DNA of 64,000 nt from Evansella sp041820985 (lineage in GTDB: Bacteria > Bacillota > Bacilli > Bacillales > Salisediminibacteriaceae). Shown in pieces: positions 33,103 through 42,361 of the stretch (the stretch's first letter is position 1; each line of letters starts with the position of its first letter). The stretch spans positions 1-64,000 of the forward strand of contig NZ_JBGUAU010000028.1 in the NCBI RefSeq assembly GCF_041820985.1. The letters run 5' to 3'. The notes under the pieces were generated by a model, which made no database searches, was not told the origin of the DNA, and worked only from the letters and a program-made list of their open reading frames with translations. The position numbers and the translations under genes were made by a program.

Positions 33103-34053
33103 ATGGAGGAAGATTACTATTGGATCGAAGCAATAAAAAAAGCAGATTTTTCATTTGAAGAGATCAACCCGCACTTTCACCATAAAGCGTTACAGTCGTA
33201 TTTATCCCATTATAGCTTTGCCATAGACAAGGTAGATGAATATAGATGTGGCTTCGAGAAGATCAACAGAAAAAATCACTTCTATCAATTTTTCTTAAAA
33301 AACAATCCGAAAGGTACCATTTACTTAGTACATGGGTATTTAGACCATAGTGGAGGATTAAGTAAAACAATTAATTATTTGTTAGAAAATAAATATCAAG
33401 TTATTGTATTAGATTTACCCGGGCATGGCTTTTCTTCAGGAGAAAAAGGGATGATTGCTAGCTTTGATGATTATCTAATTGCTGTTGAAAAGGGGAATGA
33501 ATTAATTCGTCGGTACGTAAATGTGGAAGAAGTAGTCGGTCTTGGTCATAGTACGGGTGCTGCCTTATTATTTCATGCACAGTCTGAAAGAAAAGTGGAG
33601 CTTGATGGTCTGTTATTAGTGGCACCACTTTACTATCCATTTCGTTGGAATTTATATCGACGATTCTTATTGTTTTCAGGAAAGGTTGTATCTCAAAAAA
33701 AACGATCGTTTAAAAGGAACTCGACAGACTTGGTTTATCGGCAATTTGTGAAGCACGATCCACTTCAGGTGAAAGTATTGAAAGCTAATTGGGTAATGGC
33801 ACTAGAGGATTGGCAAGGACAATTTACGGATTGTCCTGGGTCTTCTCTTCCAGTCTACATTTTACAAGGTACTCGGGATACGACGGTAGACTGGAAGAAA
33901 AATATATATTTTTATCAAGAAAAATGTGGGCACATCCAGGTAGCATTATTTGAAGGTGCAAGACATCAGTTATTAAATGAAAGATACGATGTTCGAAATC
34001 TTGTTCAAGGGAGAATTAATTCATTTTTATCTGATATTTTCTCTCCTTTTTGA
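33103..34053 (+). CDS. Alpha/beta hydrolase (lysophospholipase/monoacylglycerol lipase-like)
   Basis: 316 residues, cytosolic. Features of the serine aminopeptidase S33/Hydrolase_4 family: GTIYLVHGYLDHSGGL (oxyanion region), VLDLPGHGFSSGEKG, nucleophile GLGHSTGAAL (Ser ~150), Asp in LQGTRDTTVDW and His in FEGARHQLLNE. Such enzymes hydrolyse lysophospholipids or monoacylglycerols, but the substrate here is unknown. The last 38 bases overlap the 3' end of the convergent MFS gene, which leaves no room for an intergenic terminator. Confidence 0.85.
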   Translation: MEEDYYWIEAIKKADFSFEEINPHFHHKALQSYLSHYSFAIDKVDEYRCGFEKINRKNHFYQFFLKNNPKGTIYLVHGYLDHSGGLSKTINYLLENKYQVIVLDLPGHGFSSGEKGMIASFDDYLIAVEKGNELIRRYVNVEEVVGLGHSTGAALLFHAQSERKVELDGLLLVAPLYYPFRWNLYRRFLLFSGKVVSQKKRSFKRNSTDLVYRQFVKHDPLQVKVLKANWVMALEDWQGQFTDCPGSSLPVYILQGTRDTTVDWKKNIYFYQEKCGHIQVALFEGARHQLLNERYDVRNLVQGRINSFLSDIFSPF

Positions 34054-35173
34054 AAACAAGAAAATAGAATAGGATAGCTATTACGAACATAGCAATTCCA
34101 CTCAAAAGAAGAGGATAACCAAAAGCTTGGGACATAGCACCTGCAAAACTGGAGCCGAATACTACACCAAGTGAAAATGCTCCATAAAAGATACCAAATG
34201 CTTTCCCACGTGTTTCCATTGTTGATATTTCTAGTATCATTCGATTCATAGATGGGAAAATGAAGGAGAATCCTATTCCGTAAAAAAACATAATGAACGT
34301 CATGAACTGAATGGATTGCAATAAGCTCAAACTGATGAGGGAAAAACTAATAAACCCCATTCCTATAAGGATAAACGTGGTAGCTTGATACTTATCAAAT
34401 AATCGATTGATAGGTGATAAAAAGATAATGATAGCGACAAGGCCAAAGCTGCTTAGTAATAAACCGGTTACAGCCGAGCTTAAAGAAAGAGCTTCTACTT
34501 TTAGTGGTAATGAGTAGGTAAGAACCCCCATACTCATCATAAGTGCAAAGGCACTTAATGCTGCTTGTATCATAATTGGGTTTTTAAGTAAGGGAACCAT
34601 GTCTTTTATTTTCACTTGTTTTTTATTTTCCGTTGTTAACGATTCTTTTAACAAGATTAACGAAAGTAATGATGTGAGTAAAAAAAGAATAGATACACTA
34701 TAAAAAACGGCAGAGATTGTAAAATGTGAAGAAATAATCCCTCCCATGGCAGGCCCAATAATTGCAGCTGTTCCAATACAAGCTCCAGAGAAAGCCATTG
34801 TTTTCCCACGACGATGTGAGGGTGCTAAATCACCTAAATAAGCAAATGCTGCTGGGATGAGAGCTCCTCCTGCTAAACCATGAATAAAGCGGACAGAAAA
34901 TAACCCCCAAGGTGTTTGGATAAAAGGGTAAAACAGAAGAATAATAGCAACAAAGATCATGCCTATAAGAAGTATTCTTTTTCGACCGTAACGATCGATC
35001 CAATGACCAGAAATTGCATTTCCAATCATATTGGAAAAAGAGTAAATAGCAATAATAATTCCTGTGAAAAAGCTTGACGCACCAAGACTGTGGGCGTATG
35101 TGGATATAATCGGTAACTGAATAAAGGTATCTAAAAATGCGACAATAATGATTGTATATAAAAATAGCAGCAT
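34016..35173 (-). CDS. MFS transporter, drug-efflux type
   Basis: 385 residues, twelve hydrophobic helices. Motif A is intact after helix 2 (GHWIDRYGRKRILLIG), and motif C-like glycine/proline pattern (AAIIGPAMGGIIS) appears in helix 5, typical of 12-TM drug:H+ antiporters (DHA1). Helix 4 has RFIHGLAGGALIPAAFAYLGDL. The substrate cannot be read. GGAGAA precedes the ATG. Its 3' end overlaps the convergent hydrolase by 38 bases. A cysteine desulfurase fossil starts 88 bases upstream on the opposite strand. Confidence 0.85.
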   Translation of the reverse strand: MLLFLYTIIIVAFLDTFIQLPIISTYAHSLGASSFFTGIIIAIYSFSNMIGNAISGHWIDRYGRKRILLIGMIFVAIILLFYPFIQTPWGLFSVRFIHGLAGGALIPAAFAYLGDLAPSHRRGKTMAFSGACIGTAAIIGPAMGGIISSHFTISAVFYSVSILFLLTSLLSLILLKESLTTENKKQVKIKDMVPLLKNPIMIQAALSAFALMMSMGVLTYSLPLKVEALSLSSAVTGLLLSSFGLVAIIIFLSPINRLFDKYQATTFILIGMGFISFSLISLSLLQSIQFMTFIMFFYGIGFSFIFPSMNRMILEISTMETRGKAFGIFYGAFSLGVVFGSSFAGAMSQAFGYPLLLSGIAMFVIAILFYFLVFKKERKYQIKMN

Positions 35174-35261
35174 AAAACGTTCTCCTTTTCACAATCTCTA
35201 CTATCACTATACAATATCCACTTAGGTCAAGCAAAGTGTTAGAATAGTAGAGGGGTGAACC

Positions 35262-35405
35262 ATGTTGCAAGAAATATATTTAGATTATAATGCAGGTACG
35301 CCTATCGATAATAAAGTGGTTGATGTAATGTCTCGTTTTTTCTATGAACACTATGGAAATCCGACTACTTCTCATTGAGCTTCTACTTATGCCAAAGAAA
35401 ATTAG
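35262..35405 (+). pseudogene. 5' fragment of a cysteine desulfurase (NifS/IscS-type) with an in-frame TGA
   Basis: Read directly: MLQEIYLDYNAGTPID then NKVVDVMSRFFYEHYGNP and TTSH, a TGA stop (35379-35381), then ASTYAKEN and TAG. This is the N-terminus of class V aminotransferases such as NifS/IscS (IYLDNNATTP...HFGNPSSxH). The TGA probably replaces a TGG Trp codon. Normal proteins have ~380 residues; the remainder, including the PLP lysine and active Cys, is absent and a terminator follows at 35445. GAGGGG still precedes the ATG. Confidence 0.85.
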
Positions 35406-35444
35406 AAGTAGCTACTTGTATATCTGATACTTCAAGATGAAATA

Positions 35445-35482
35445 AAAACACTTGAGAATTACCTTCTCAAGTGTTTTTTTTA
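35445..35482. terminator. Perfect bidirectional terminator
   Basis: AAAACACTTGAGAA (35445-35458) pairs exactly with TTCTCAAGTGTTTT (35464-35477), loop of 5, followed by T's; A's on the other side allow use by the minus-strand OFA gene. Confidence 0.92.
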
Positions 35483-35494
35483 ATGAATATTGGA

Positions 35495-36766
35495 TTAGCT
35501 TGCGATTTCACCTTTTTGTAACTTTGCTTCTTGTTGCTTTTTAATACGAGCGATATCAAAACGTACTAATATAGAAACCACGAGAGCTACGATAAACATT
35601 GCACCGAAAATGTACATCATAATTTGATAGCTACCAGTAACTTCACGTAATTGTGCGGTTAGAATAGGACCAACTAATCCAGCAGCAGCCCATGCTGTTA
35701 ATATATATCCATGAATAGCACTTAGCTGTTTTGTACCAAATAAATCACCAATATATGCTGGGATTGATGCAAAACCACCACCGTAACAAGTAATTGCTGC
35801 AAAGATAACAATTTGGAACATAATAGCGTGACTTATACTAGGAAGTAAAAAATATGCTGCAATTTGAATAGCAAAGAATGCTAAATACGTATTTGGTCGT
35901 CCAATTACATCAGAGAATGATGCCCAACCAATACGACCAAGCCCGTTAAATACTCCGATGAGACCAACCATTGTAGCAGCTGCAACTGCAGTCATACCAA
36001 CTGTTTCTTGTGCAAGTGGAGATGCTACAGAAATAATGGCAATACCACAAGTAATGTTAATGAATAGCATAATCCATAAGTACCAGAATCGTTTTGTACG
36101 TACAGCTTCATTTGCTGTTAACTGTGCTAAATCCTTTTTGATTACTTTTGAACCACTTGTTGCATTAATATCGAATCCTTTTGGTGCCCATCCTGCCTTT
36201 GGTGGTTCTAAGTATTGAGCTGAAGCCATGATAATAACAAAATAGGAAGACCCTAAAATGAAGAATGTTGTTGCTAATCCTAAAGAACTAATTAAGGAAG
36301 CCATAATTGGACTACTTACCATGGATGCAAATCCAAACCCCATAATAGCTAGGCCAGTAGCCAGACCTCTTCTATCTGGGAACCATTTTACTAAAGTTGA
36401 TACAGGTGTAATATACCCAACACCTAATCCAATTCCACCAAACACTCCATAGAAAATATAAAGAAGATAAATATTTTCTAATAAGATAGCGAAACCGGAA
36501 CCTGCAATTCCAATTCCAAAGAAACAAGCTGATAAAATTCCAGCTTTTCTTGGACCGTATTTTTCAACGAAATGACCTAAGAATGCAGCTGACAAACCGA
36601 GAAATAGAATTGCAATACTAAATGTTAACTGTACAGAAGATAAATCCCATCCGAATTGCTCTGTAATTGGATTTGTAAATACACTCCACGCGTATACAGA
36701 CCCGATCGAAATATGAATTCCTACTGCTGAAAGTGCAATAAGCCAGCGATTTTTGGTTTTCTCCAT
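35495..36766 (-). CDS. OFA-family MFS transporter (oxalate/formate antiporter type)
   Basis: 423 residues, twelve membrane helices. The opening HISIGSVYAWSVFTNPI, FGGIGLGVGYITPVSTLVKWFPDRRGLATGLAIMGFG region and ITCYGGGFASIPAYIGDLFGTKQ segment are hallmarks of the OFA family. Characterised members exchange oxalate for formate, but many, like YhjX of E. coli, carry other monocarboxylates (pyruvate-linked), so a small organic acid is the safest guess. AAAGGGAGA precedes the ATG. Upstream (36892-36906) is a TGTGA-N5-TCACA palindrome. Confidence 0.87.
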   Translation of the reverse strand: MEKTKNRWLIALSAVGIHISIGSVYAWSVFTNPITEQFGWDLSSVQLTFSIAILFLGLSAAFLGHFVEKYGPRKAGILSACFFGIGIAGSGFAILLENIYLLYIFYGVFGGIGLGVGYITPVSTLVKWFPDRRGLATGLAIMGFGFASMVSSPIMASLISSLGLATTFFILGSSYFVIIMASAQYLEPPKAGWAPKGFDINATSGSKVIKKDLAQLTANEAVRTKRFWYLWIMLFINITCGIAIISVASPLAQETVGMTAVAAATMVGLIGVFNGLGRIGWASFSDVIGRPNTYLAFFAIQIAAYFLLPSISHAIMFQIVIFAAITCYGGGFASIPAYIGDLFGTKQLSAIHGYILTAWAAAGLVGPILTAQLREVTGSYQIMMYIFGAMFIVALVVSILVRFDIARIKKQQEAKLQKGEIAS

Positions 36767-36891
36767 TTGTTATTCTCCCTTTCAAGGTAAGTGTATCTCG
36801 GGTGTTTTTCAACATTTTAAATAAGAAACTTTATAAAATGGACATACTTATAAAATTGCATAGATGACCCAAGAATACTTTAGTTATATTG

Positions 36892-36906
36892 TGTGATAAA
36901 CTCACA
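36892..36906. promoter_or_regulatory. TGTGA-N5-TCACA palindrome upstream of the OFA gene
   Basis: A perfect dyad with a 5-base spacer, 126 bases before the OFA ATG. It resembles a CRP/FNR site but has one base less in the spacer and no -10 at the class II position, so its role is unclear. Confidence 0.4.
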
Positions 36907-37009
36907 TCTTTTATAGTTTCATTGTACAGTAAATCACAAGTATAAAAAGAGAGTAAACATGAAGATTTATTGAACAACTTATGGATATTTTGTTTCATTT
37001 TTTGGATCT

Positions 37010-37160
37010 ACCCTGAAAATACGTGGGTTCATGGTAGTCAAACTTATCTAGTATGACTAACTTTGTTGATTAATATTACATTCGCTCCAGTCCTCTCCTT
37101 TCCTGTGGGCAACGGCGTCATGTCGCCGACCTGGCTCCCGTCTGCTACGGTGTCTCTTCG
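37010..37160 (-). repeat. Dispersed intergenic repeat, copy D
   Basis: On the minus strand: GAGACACCGTAGCAGACGG, CCCACAGGAAAGGAGAGGAC, TGGAGCGAATGTAATATTAA, TCAACAAAGTTAGTCATACT and the end CACGTATTTTCAGGGTA. The right half matches copies A and B closely, the left half is more diverged. Confidence 0.8.
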
Positions 37161-37230
37161 ATTCTTTCCAATAAACTATATATGAACTTGTATGAATGTA
37201 ATGGAAAATAATAGAGCAAATAATACATGT

Positions 37231-37434
37231 CTAGGATGGTCCTGAACCGTCTTGTTTTTCTGTTATTTTCTTAATATCTTTCATAGGTTGAAATTTTATC
37301 TTTTTTTCAGTGATGCTAAACCAAAAAAGAATGGGAGTAATAATATTAAAGGCGAAAATGAAAATAAGGATAGTCCAAACAAACCATTCTGTATTAAGAA
37401 TGTACTTGTATATCCATAAATCGTATATAGTCAT
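37231..37434 (-). CDS. Small single-pass membrane protein, unknown
   Basis: 67 residues from the second in-frame ATG (37434), which gives 9 bases to AGGAG; the first ATG (37440) is too close. One or two hydrophobic helices (WFVWTILIFIFAFNIITPILFWF) and a basic tail (KKIKFQPMKDIKKITEKQ). Family not recognised. It is divergent from the germinant-receptor operon, 108 bases apart. Confidence 0.55.
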   Translation of the reverse strand: MTIYDLWIYKYILNTEWFVWTILIFIFAFNIITPILFWFSITEKKIKFQPMKDIKKITEKQDGSGPS

Positions 37435-37483
37435 CAACATCGACTCCTATTTTGTAGTATGTTATAAATTTTTTACATAAAAA

Positions 37484-37512
37484 GTATGAAATATCCAAAT
37501 TGATAAATACTA
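37484..37512 (+). promoter_or_regulatory. Possible sigma-G promoter of the gerA-type operon
   Basis: GTATG (37484-37488), 17 bases, AATACTA (37506-37512), close to the sigma-G consensus GHATR-N18-CATHHTA with the first -10 base changed. It lies 30 bases before the A-subunit ATG, and germinant-receptor operons are known to be sigma-G dependent. Confidence 0.4.
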
Positions 37513-37542
37513 TGTGGAGATTTATGGATAGGAGATAAGTGA

Positions 37543-39090
37543 ATGACTATACATAAAGACGAGATAAAAATGGTTCATTATGATATTCGTTCAAATACCC
37601 AACATATAGAAAAAACTCTTGGCAACAGTTCTGACGTAAAAAAACGGGAGTTCACAATACACCAATCATTAAAATTGAAATGTGTACTCTTTTATATTGA
37701 CGGTTTAGTAAATGAAGAAATTATTGAAAACTCCATTATTTCGCCTATTATTACTCGTAGTTATGCAATGGATCACGGTAGTGTTTCAATGGAAACATTC
37801 TCTGAACAATTTATTGCTAATCCGTCTGTTACAAATGTTACTACTTTGCAAGAAGGATTAGACGGGATGTTAGCAGGGGATACATTATTGTTTGTTGATT
37901 CTTTTGATACTGCCTTTTTATTAGCCACAAAAGGATGGGAAAATCGAGGGGTTAATGAGCCGCAAACGGAACCGGTTGTACGAGGCCCAAAAGATGGCTT
38001 TATTGAAAATATACGAACGAATACTGCTCTTGTGAGGAGACGAGTGAGAGACAATAACTTTCGTCTCGAAGCTCTAACTATTGGAACAAGATCAAAAACG
38101 GATGTAGCAATTGGATATATTGAAGGAATAGCAAAAGATGGATTATTAAAAGAAGTTCGAGATAGGCTAAATAGAATTGAAATCGATGCTGTATTAGAAA
38201 GTGGATATATAGAAGAGTTAATTGACGATGCACCGTTATCTCCGTTTCTTACCTTGCAAGGGACAGAGAGACCAGATAAGGTGGCAGCTAGTTTATATGA
38301 AGGTCGAGTAGCTATATTTGTTGACAACACGCCGTACGTCTTATTAGCTCCTACACAATTTTGGTCATTTTTACATGCGAGTGACGATTATTATACCAAT
38401 TATTTAATGGGTTCCTTTTTTCGTTTTCTTCGTTACTGTGCATTTATCATCAGTTTAACTTTGCCTTCTATATATGTTATGTTAGTAAGTTTTCATCAAG
38501 AAATGATACCAACTCCATTAGCAATTGCAATTGCAGCGGGGAGAGAGGATATACCCTTTCCTGTTTTAATGGAAGCACTCATTATGGAATTTGCCTTTGA
38601 GCTAATGAGAGAAGCTGGTTTACGTATGCCGAAACCTATTGGTCAAGCGGTTAGTATCGTAGGGTCTTTAATTATCGGACAAGCAGCTGTAGAAGCTGGA
38701 ATCGTGTCTCCGATCATGGTAATTATTGTAGCTACTACAGGTATTGCATCATTTTCCATTCCAAATTATGACGCATCATATTCTATTAGGCTTTTACGTT
38801 TTCCAATTATAATTGCTTCTGGAACGATGGGCTTATTAGGGTTTGCTGGGGTTTTCACTATTTTGGCATTACACGCACTATCTCTTCGTTCATTTGGTGA
38901 GCCTTATTTAGAGCCACTTATTCCACTTAATGCATCAGATCAAAAAGATACAATCATTCGTGTTCCTTTCTGGGCGCATAAAAAAAGGCCAGAAACAGCT
39001 AAGGATAAACAAAGGTTAGGAAAGGAACAAAAGCCGAGTCCTACTAAATCAAAAAATGAGGAATCTTCTTCTGATAAAAATAGCGAATAA
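37543..39090 (+). CDS. Spore germinant receptor A subunit (GerA/GerKA family)
   Basis: 515 residues, usual for GerAA/GerKA (~480-540). A soluble N-terminal ~270 residues (FYIDGLVNEEIIENSIISP, IGTRSKTDVAIGYIEGIA) precedes several membrane helices with PSIYVMLVSFHQEMIPTPLAIAIAAGRE, PFPVLMEALIMEFAFELMREAGLRMP and IGQAVSIVGSLIIGQAAVEAG, all typical of the GerA family, and a charged C-terminal tail (Lys/Glu/Ser-rich). With the C and B subunits it forms the inner-membrane receptor that senses nutrients in spores. RBS GGAGATAAG. First gene of an A-C-B operon; the germinant cannot be deduced. Confidence 0.93.
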   Translation: MTIHKDEIKMVHYDIRSNTQHIEKTLGNSSDVKKREFTIHQSLKLKCVLFYIDGLVNEEIIENSIISPIITRSYAMDHGSVSMETFSEQFIANPSVTNVTTLQEGLDGMLAGDTLLFVDSFDTAFLLATKGWENRGVNEPQTEPVVRGPKDGFIENIRTNTALVRRRVRDNNFRLEALTIGTRSKTDVAIGYIEGIAKDGLLKEVRDRLNRIEIDAVLESGYIEELIDDAPLSPFLTLQGTERPDKVAASLYEGRVAIFVDNTPYVLLAPTQFWSFLHASDDYYTNYLMGSFFRFLRYCAFIISLTLPSIYVMLVSFHQEMIPTPLAIAIAAGREDIPFPVLMEALIMEFAFELMREAGLRMPKPIGQAVSIVGSLIIGQAAVEAGIVSPIMVIIVATTGIASFSIPNYDASYSIRLLRFPIIIASGTMGLLGFAGVFTILALHALSLRSFGEPYLEPLIPLNASDQKDTIIRVPFWAHKKRPETAKDKQRLGKEQKPSPTKSKNEESSSDKNSE

Positions 39091-39105
39091 AAAAGGAGCT
39101 ATTAT

Positions 39106-40287
39106 ATGATGAAACCGGTAATAGTTTTTCTTATTCTAATAGTTTTACTAGCTGGATGCTTAGGAAAAGAAGAAATTGATGATTTGGCAATGGTAATGGC
39201 AATGGGCATTGATACGAATGAGGACAACAATATCATTTTAACCGTTCAAATAGCGAGGCCGGGTGACGTGACCGGGAATACAGGTGGAGGAAATGGAGAG
39301 AGTATCTGGACTGCGACTAGTGAGGGAAAAACAATTTTTGAAGCAGTACGAAATTTAGCGCGAATGGCGTCAAGGAGAGTATTTTGGGCACATAATGCCA
39401 TCATTGTTGTAAATGAGACAGTTGCACGGCAACAAGGGGTAGTAGATGTGATCGATTTTTTTAATCGTAATAATGAACTTCGTATGCGAACCTGGATCGT
39501 TGTTACAGAAGACAAAGCTAGTGAGGTAGTCGCGACCAAAACAGGGTTAGAAATTATTCCTGGAATGTCGTTAGAAAGGTTATTTCGATATAGTCAAATT
39601 GTAGCGGAAGCGCCAAGGTCGGATGTGATGACTCTCACTGCGTCCTATTTAGGTGAACATACACATCCTTATTTAGCGCTCGTGAATCTAGGAGACAGGG
39701 GTATCAATGCAGAAACTCCAACAGAATTTGGAAGTATTCCCCAAGCAGAATTATCAGGTACAGCTGTATTTAAACATGACAAAATGGTTGGGAAATTAAA
39801 TGTAGACGAATCGAGAGGTTTCTTGTGGTTTGTAGAAGGGATAGAATCTGCCATTATTCCTCTATCTTGTCCTGATATGGACGGCAAGGTAAGTGTGGAG
39901 CTAAGGAACAATACCTTTGATGTGATACCAGTTTATAAAGAAAGTCTTGTTTCTTTTAATGTAAACGTTGAGTCAAAGCCACACTTAGTTGAATTAGGAT
40001 GTTCTACACAATTGGAACATAGTGAAGTATTGAAAAAACTAGAAGAGCAAGTTGAAGAAGCTATAGTACTTGATATTGAAAGGATGCTTGAAAAGGTTCA
40101 ACAGGAATATAAAGTGGATGTCTTATATTTGGGTAGAATCTTTGAAGGGAAGTATCCAAAACAATGGAAGCAAATAGAAGGACAGTGGATAGAATTGTTT
40201 CCAAATGTAGAAGTAAATATTACAGCTAACGTTGAGTTAAATAATCCACTACTATTAGAAAATCCCACTAGAACTGTGAAGGATTGA
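39106..40287 (+). CDS. Spore germinant receptor C subunit, Ger(x)C lipoprotein
   Basis: 393 residues. Signal peptide with lipobox LAGC (Cys ~18), then the family's GKEEIDDLAMVMAMGID opening; the central ARMASRRVFWAHNAIIVVNE and the LRMRTWIVVTED segment are also characteristic. It is the membrane-anchored C subunit exposed on the outer side of the spore inner membrane. RBS AAAGGAGC. It starts 15 bases after the A subunit stop, and the B subunit follows 4 bases after its own stop. Two ATG codons are adjacent at 39106. Confidence 0.93.
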   Translation: MMKPVIVFLILIVLLAGCLGKEEIDDLAMVMAMGIDTNEDNNIILTVQIARPGDVTGNTGGGNGESIWTATSEGKTIFEAVRNLARMASRRVFWAHNAIIVVNETVARQQGVVDVIDFFNRNNELRMRTWIVVTEDKASEVVATKTGLEIIPGMSLERLFRYSQIVAEAPRSDVMTLTASYLGEHTHPYLALVNLGDRGINAETPTEFGSIPQAELSGTAVFKHDKMVGKLNVDESRGFLWFVEGIESAIIPLSCPDMDGKVSVELRNNTFDVIPVYKESLVSFNVNVESKPHLVELGCSTQLEHSEVLKKLEEQVEEAIVLDIERMLEKVQQEYKVDVLYLGRIFEGKYPKQWKQIEGQWIELFPNVEVNITANVELNNPLLLENPTRTVKD

Positions 40288-40291
40288 TACG

Positions 40292-41425
40292 ATGAAAACC
40301 CAACTTACGAATGGGATGTTATTGGCTATCATAATAAATATTGTTTATGCAAAAGCTATTGGAGTCACACAAGGGATTGTAGCGCGTCAAGCAGGTGGAG
40401 ATATGTGGATCGCATCCATTGTGTCTACTATATTGGGGCTTTTCATAATGATATTGACTATTCTCATCATTAAACGAACTCCAGATAAAAATATATTTGA
40501 ACATACCAGACTACTAGTTGGGAAATGGGGAGAGAAAGTAGTAGGCCTCATATTTTTTATTTTTTTTCTGGGTTCTTTTGGCGGTATTATGATTACCTTA
40601 GTTTATCATTTAAATGATTATTTTTTGCCTGATGCACCGATAATTTTGTTTGTAATTGTAGGAATGTTCGCTGGAATTTTCGGACTTTTTTACGGAATCG
40701 AAGTCATTTCTAGAGTCGCTATCCTAGGTGTGTTTTCTATTGCTATTTTAAACTTATTGATTTTATTAGGTTCTCTTTCTTATTTTGAAATAAGGCATTT
40801 TCTTCCTCTGTTTCGAAATGGGGTTTTACGTAGTATCGAAGTAACTAGACACCAAAATGGTGATTGGGCCATGGCTACGTTAATGGTTGCTGTTATTTTA
40901 CCAATGGTGAAGGAAAAAGCAAAGTGGATTGCAACATCTGCTAAAGGGATTATTTATGGTGGCCTATTAATTTTATTATGGCCTATTTTACAAGTTGGTG
41001 TTCTATCACCTGAAGTTACAGGACAATATATTGTCTCCTGTATGCAGATGGCTAGAAGTGCAGAAATTGGTTTGTTTATTCATCGTTATGAATTAATTAT
41101 GATTATCTTTTTTTCTTTGTCTGCACTTGTTCAAATTATGACATGTTTATTATGTGCAACCATTTCTATGAAACATATGATAGGTGTGAAATCCTTAAAT
41201 AAGTTGTCCCTTCCTGTGGCGTTTATTTTAGGTGGTTTTGGATACTGGGTAGTAGTTGATCATATTCGTGCTATGGATCTATTAACATATTATTGGCCAA
41301 ATATATCAAATCCGATTGCGTTTATTATTCCTATAATCTTGTTCCTATTAGGGTTGATAATGAAAAAGAAATGGAAAAGTCAAGATATGTCAATAGCATC
41401 CAAATCGTTGGAAAAGGATGTATAG
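40292..41425 (+). CDS. Spore germinant receptor B subunit (GerAB/endospore germination permease)
   Basis: 377 residues, ten to eleven hydrophobic helices of the APC-type germination permease family; N-terminus LTNGMLLAIIINIVYAKAIGVTQG and KGIIYGGLLILLWPILQVGVLSPE typical of GerB proteins. It is thought to bind the germinant. AAGGA lies inside the end of the C gene, about 10 bases before ATG 40292. A weak inverted repeat GAGAAG/CTTCTC (41425-41446) follows the stop without a T-run. Confidence 0.92.
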   Translation: MKTQLTNGMLLAIIINIVYAKAIGVTQGIVARQAGGDMWIASIVSTILGLFIMILTILIIKRTPDKNIFEHTRLLVGKWGEKVVGLIFFIFFLGSFGGIMITLVYHLNDYFLPDAPIILFVIVGMFAGIFGLFYGIEVISRVAILGVFSIAILNLLILLGSLSYFEIRHFLPLFRNGVLRSIEVTRHQNGDWAMATLMVAVILPMVKEKAKWIATSAKGIIYGGLLILLWPILQVGVLSPEVTGQYIVSCMQMARSAEIGLFIHRYELIMIIFFSLSALVQIMTCLLCATISMKHMIGVKSLNKLSLPVAFILGGFGYWVVVDHIRAMDLLTYYWPNISNPIAFIIPIILFLLGLIMKKKWKSQDMSIASKSLEKDV

Positions 41426-41689
41426 AGAAGGTTTTTAAATCTTCTCCAACAAAGAAAAGGATCTTTTACTTCTTTTTATTCTTCGCTTTATTCCCTGTGG
41501 TATATTCATATGTTTTCTTACTCCACTAGATTATGACTGTTTTCCAATTACGTTATATTTTTTTACTTCGATATGTCATTCACGTACATTCCTTATGTTT
41601 ATACTTACTTCACATAAACGCCATTCATTTTATCCATAAAAAAGGACATACTACTTCTTGTAAAAGCTAGGAAGAAGGGATGATTGAAT

Positions 41690-41884
41690 ATGACAAAGTG
41701 GAATGAAGAGGGAGTACCTAATCTAAACTTAACGTCTGTTGATTTGAAAAATTCAAAACTTATTTCGAAAAAAGAAAGAGAGCATGAGTTTGCTGAGGAA
41801 TTAGCCGATGGTGGAGAGAGAGATGAGATTATCGAAAGTCAATTGGAAGATGAAAAAATAGAAAATGATAGTAAAAAGTCGTAG
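41690..41884 (+). CDS. Small acidic charged protein, unknown
   Basis: 64 residues from ATG 41690 with AAGAAGGGA about 9 bases upstream (the frame also opens at TTG 41684). Extremely hydrophilic (KKEREHEFAEELADGGERDEI, QLEDEKIENDSKKS), probably disordered or helical, no Cys. The DUF1360 gene follows 12 bases later, so they are likely cotranscribed; both follow the germination operon and could be sporulation genes (inference). Confidence 0.6.
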   Translation: MTKWNEEGVPNLNLTSVDLKNSKLISKKEREHEFAEELADGGERDEIIESQLEDEKIENDSKKS

Positions 41885-41896
41885 GGTAGGAAGAGG

Positions 41897-42280
41897 ATGA
41901 CCACAGTAACAAACAACTGGTTACTATTTGTCATGATTATTTTAGCAAGTTATCGTTTTACTCATCTCATAGTTTTTGATAAAATAACCGAATTTTTGCG
42001 AAAACCTTTTATGAAGGAAAAGAAGATAATGGATGGTGGACATGAAAAGAGAAAAAAAGTACCAACTTCTAAGATAGGCTATCTATTAAACTGTTACTGG
42101 TGTGCAGGTGTATGGAGTGCCATCTTATTAGGAATGGGATACCTATATTTCTCCTCTATATTTTTACCTATTATTTTCATCTTATCGATTGCTGGGGCTC
42201 AGGCTATTTTAGAAACGTTTGTAGGAGTAGGCACAAAAACAATTTCTGTTTTAGACAAATATGGAGATAAATTAAAATAG
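41897..42280 (+). CDS. DUF1360 membrane protein
   Basis: 127 residues with three hydrophobic segments. The first helix ends in SYRFTHLIVFDKITEFLRKPF and the middle holds SKIGYLLNCYWCAGVWSAI, with the CYWCAGVW motif typical of the DUF1360 family found mostly in sporeformers. The function is unknown; the Cys pair could bind metal or form a disulfide. RBS AGGAAGAGG lies before ATG 41897. Likely an operon with the small acidic protein upstream. Confidence 0.8.
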   Translation: MTTVTNNWLLFVMIILASYRFTHLIVFDKITEFLRKPFMKEKKIMDGGHEKRKKVPTSKIGYLLNCYWCAGVWSAILLGMGYLYFSSIFLPIIFILSIAGAQAILETFVGVGTKTISVLDKYGDKLK

Positions 42281-42361
42281 TAAATCTGTACTAAAACATG
42301 AATAGATACGCAAAAAGAGCAAAAGATACATTATGAAAATAATAGTACACTGGAGGATTTT

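Noticed and set aside
41293..41529. 78-codon frame at the end of the GerB gene
   Set aside because: A shadow frame over gerB codons; the tail past 41425 shows no motif and no independent RBS.
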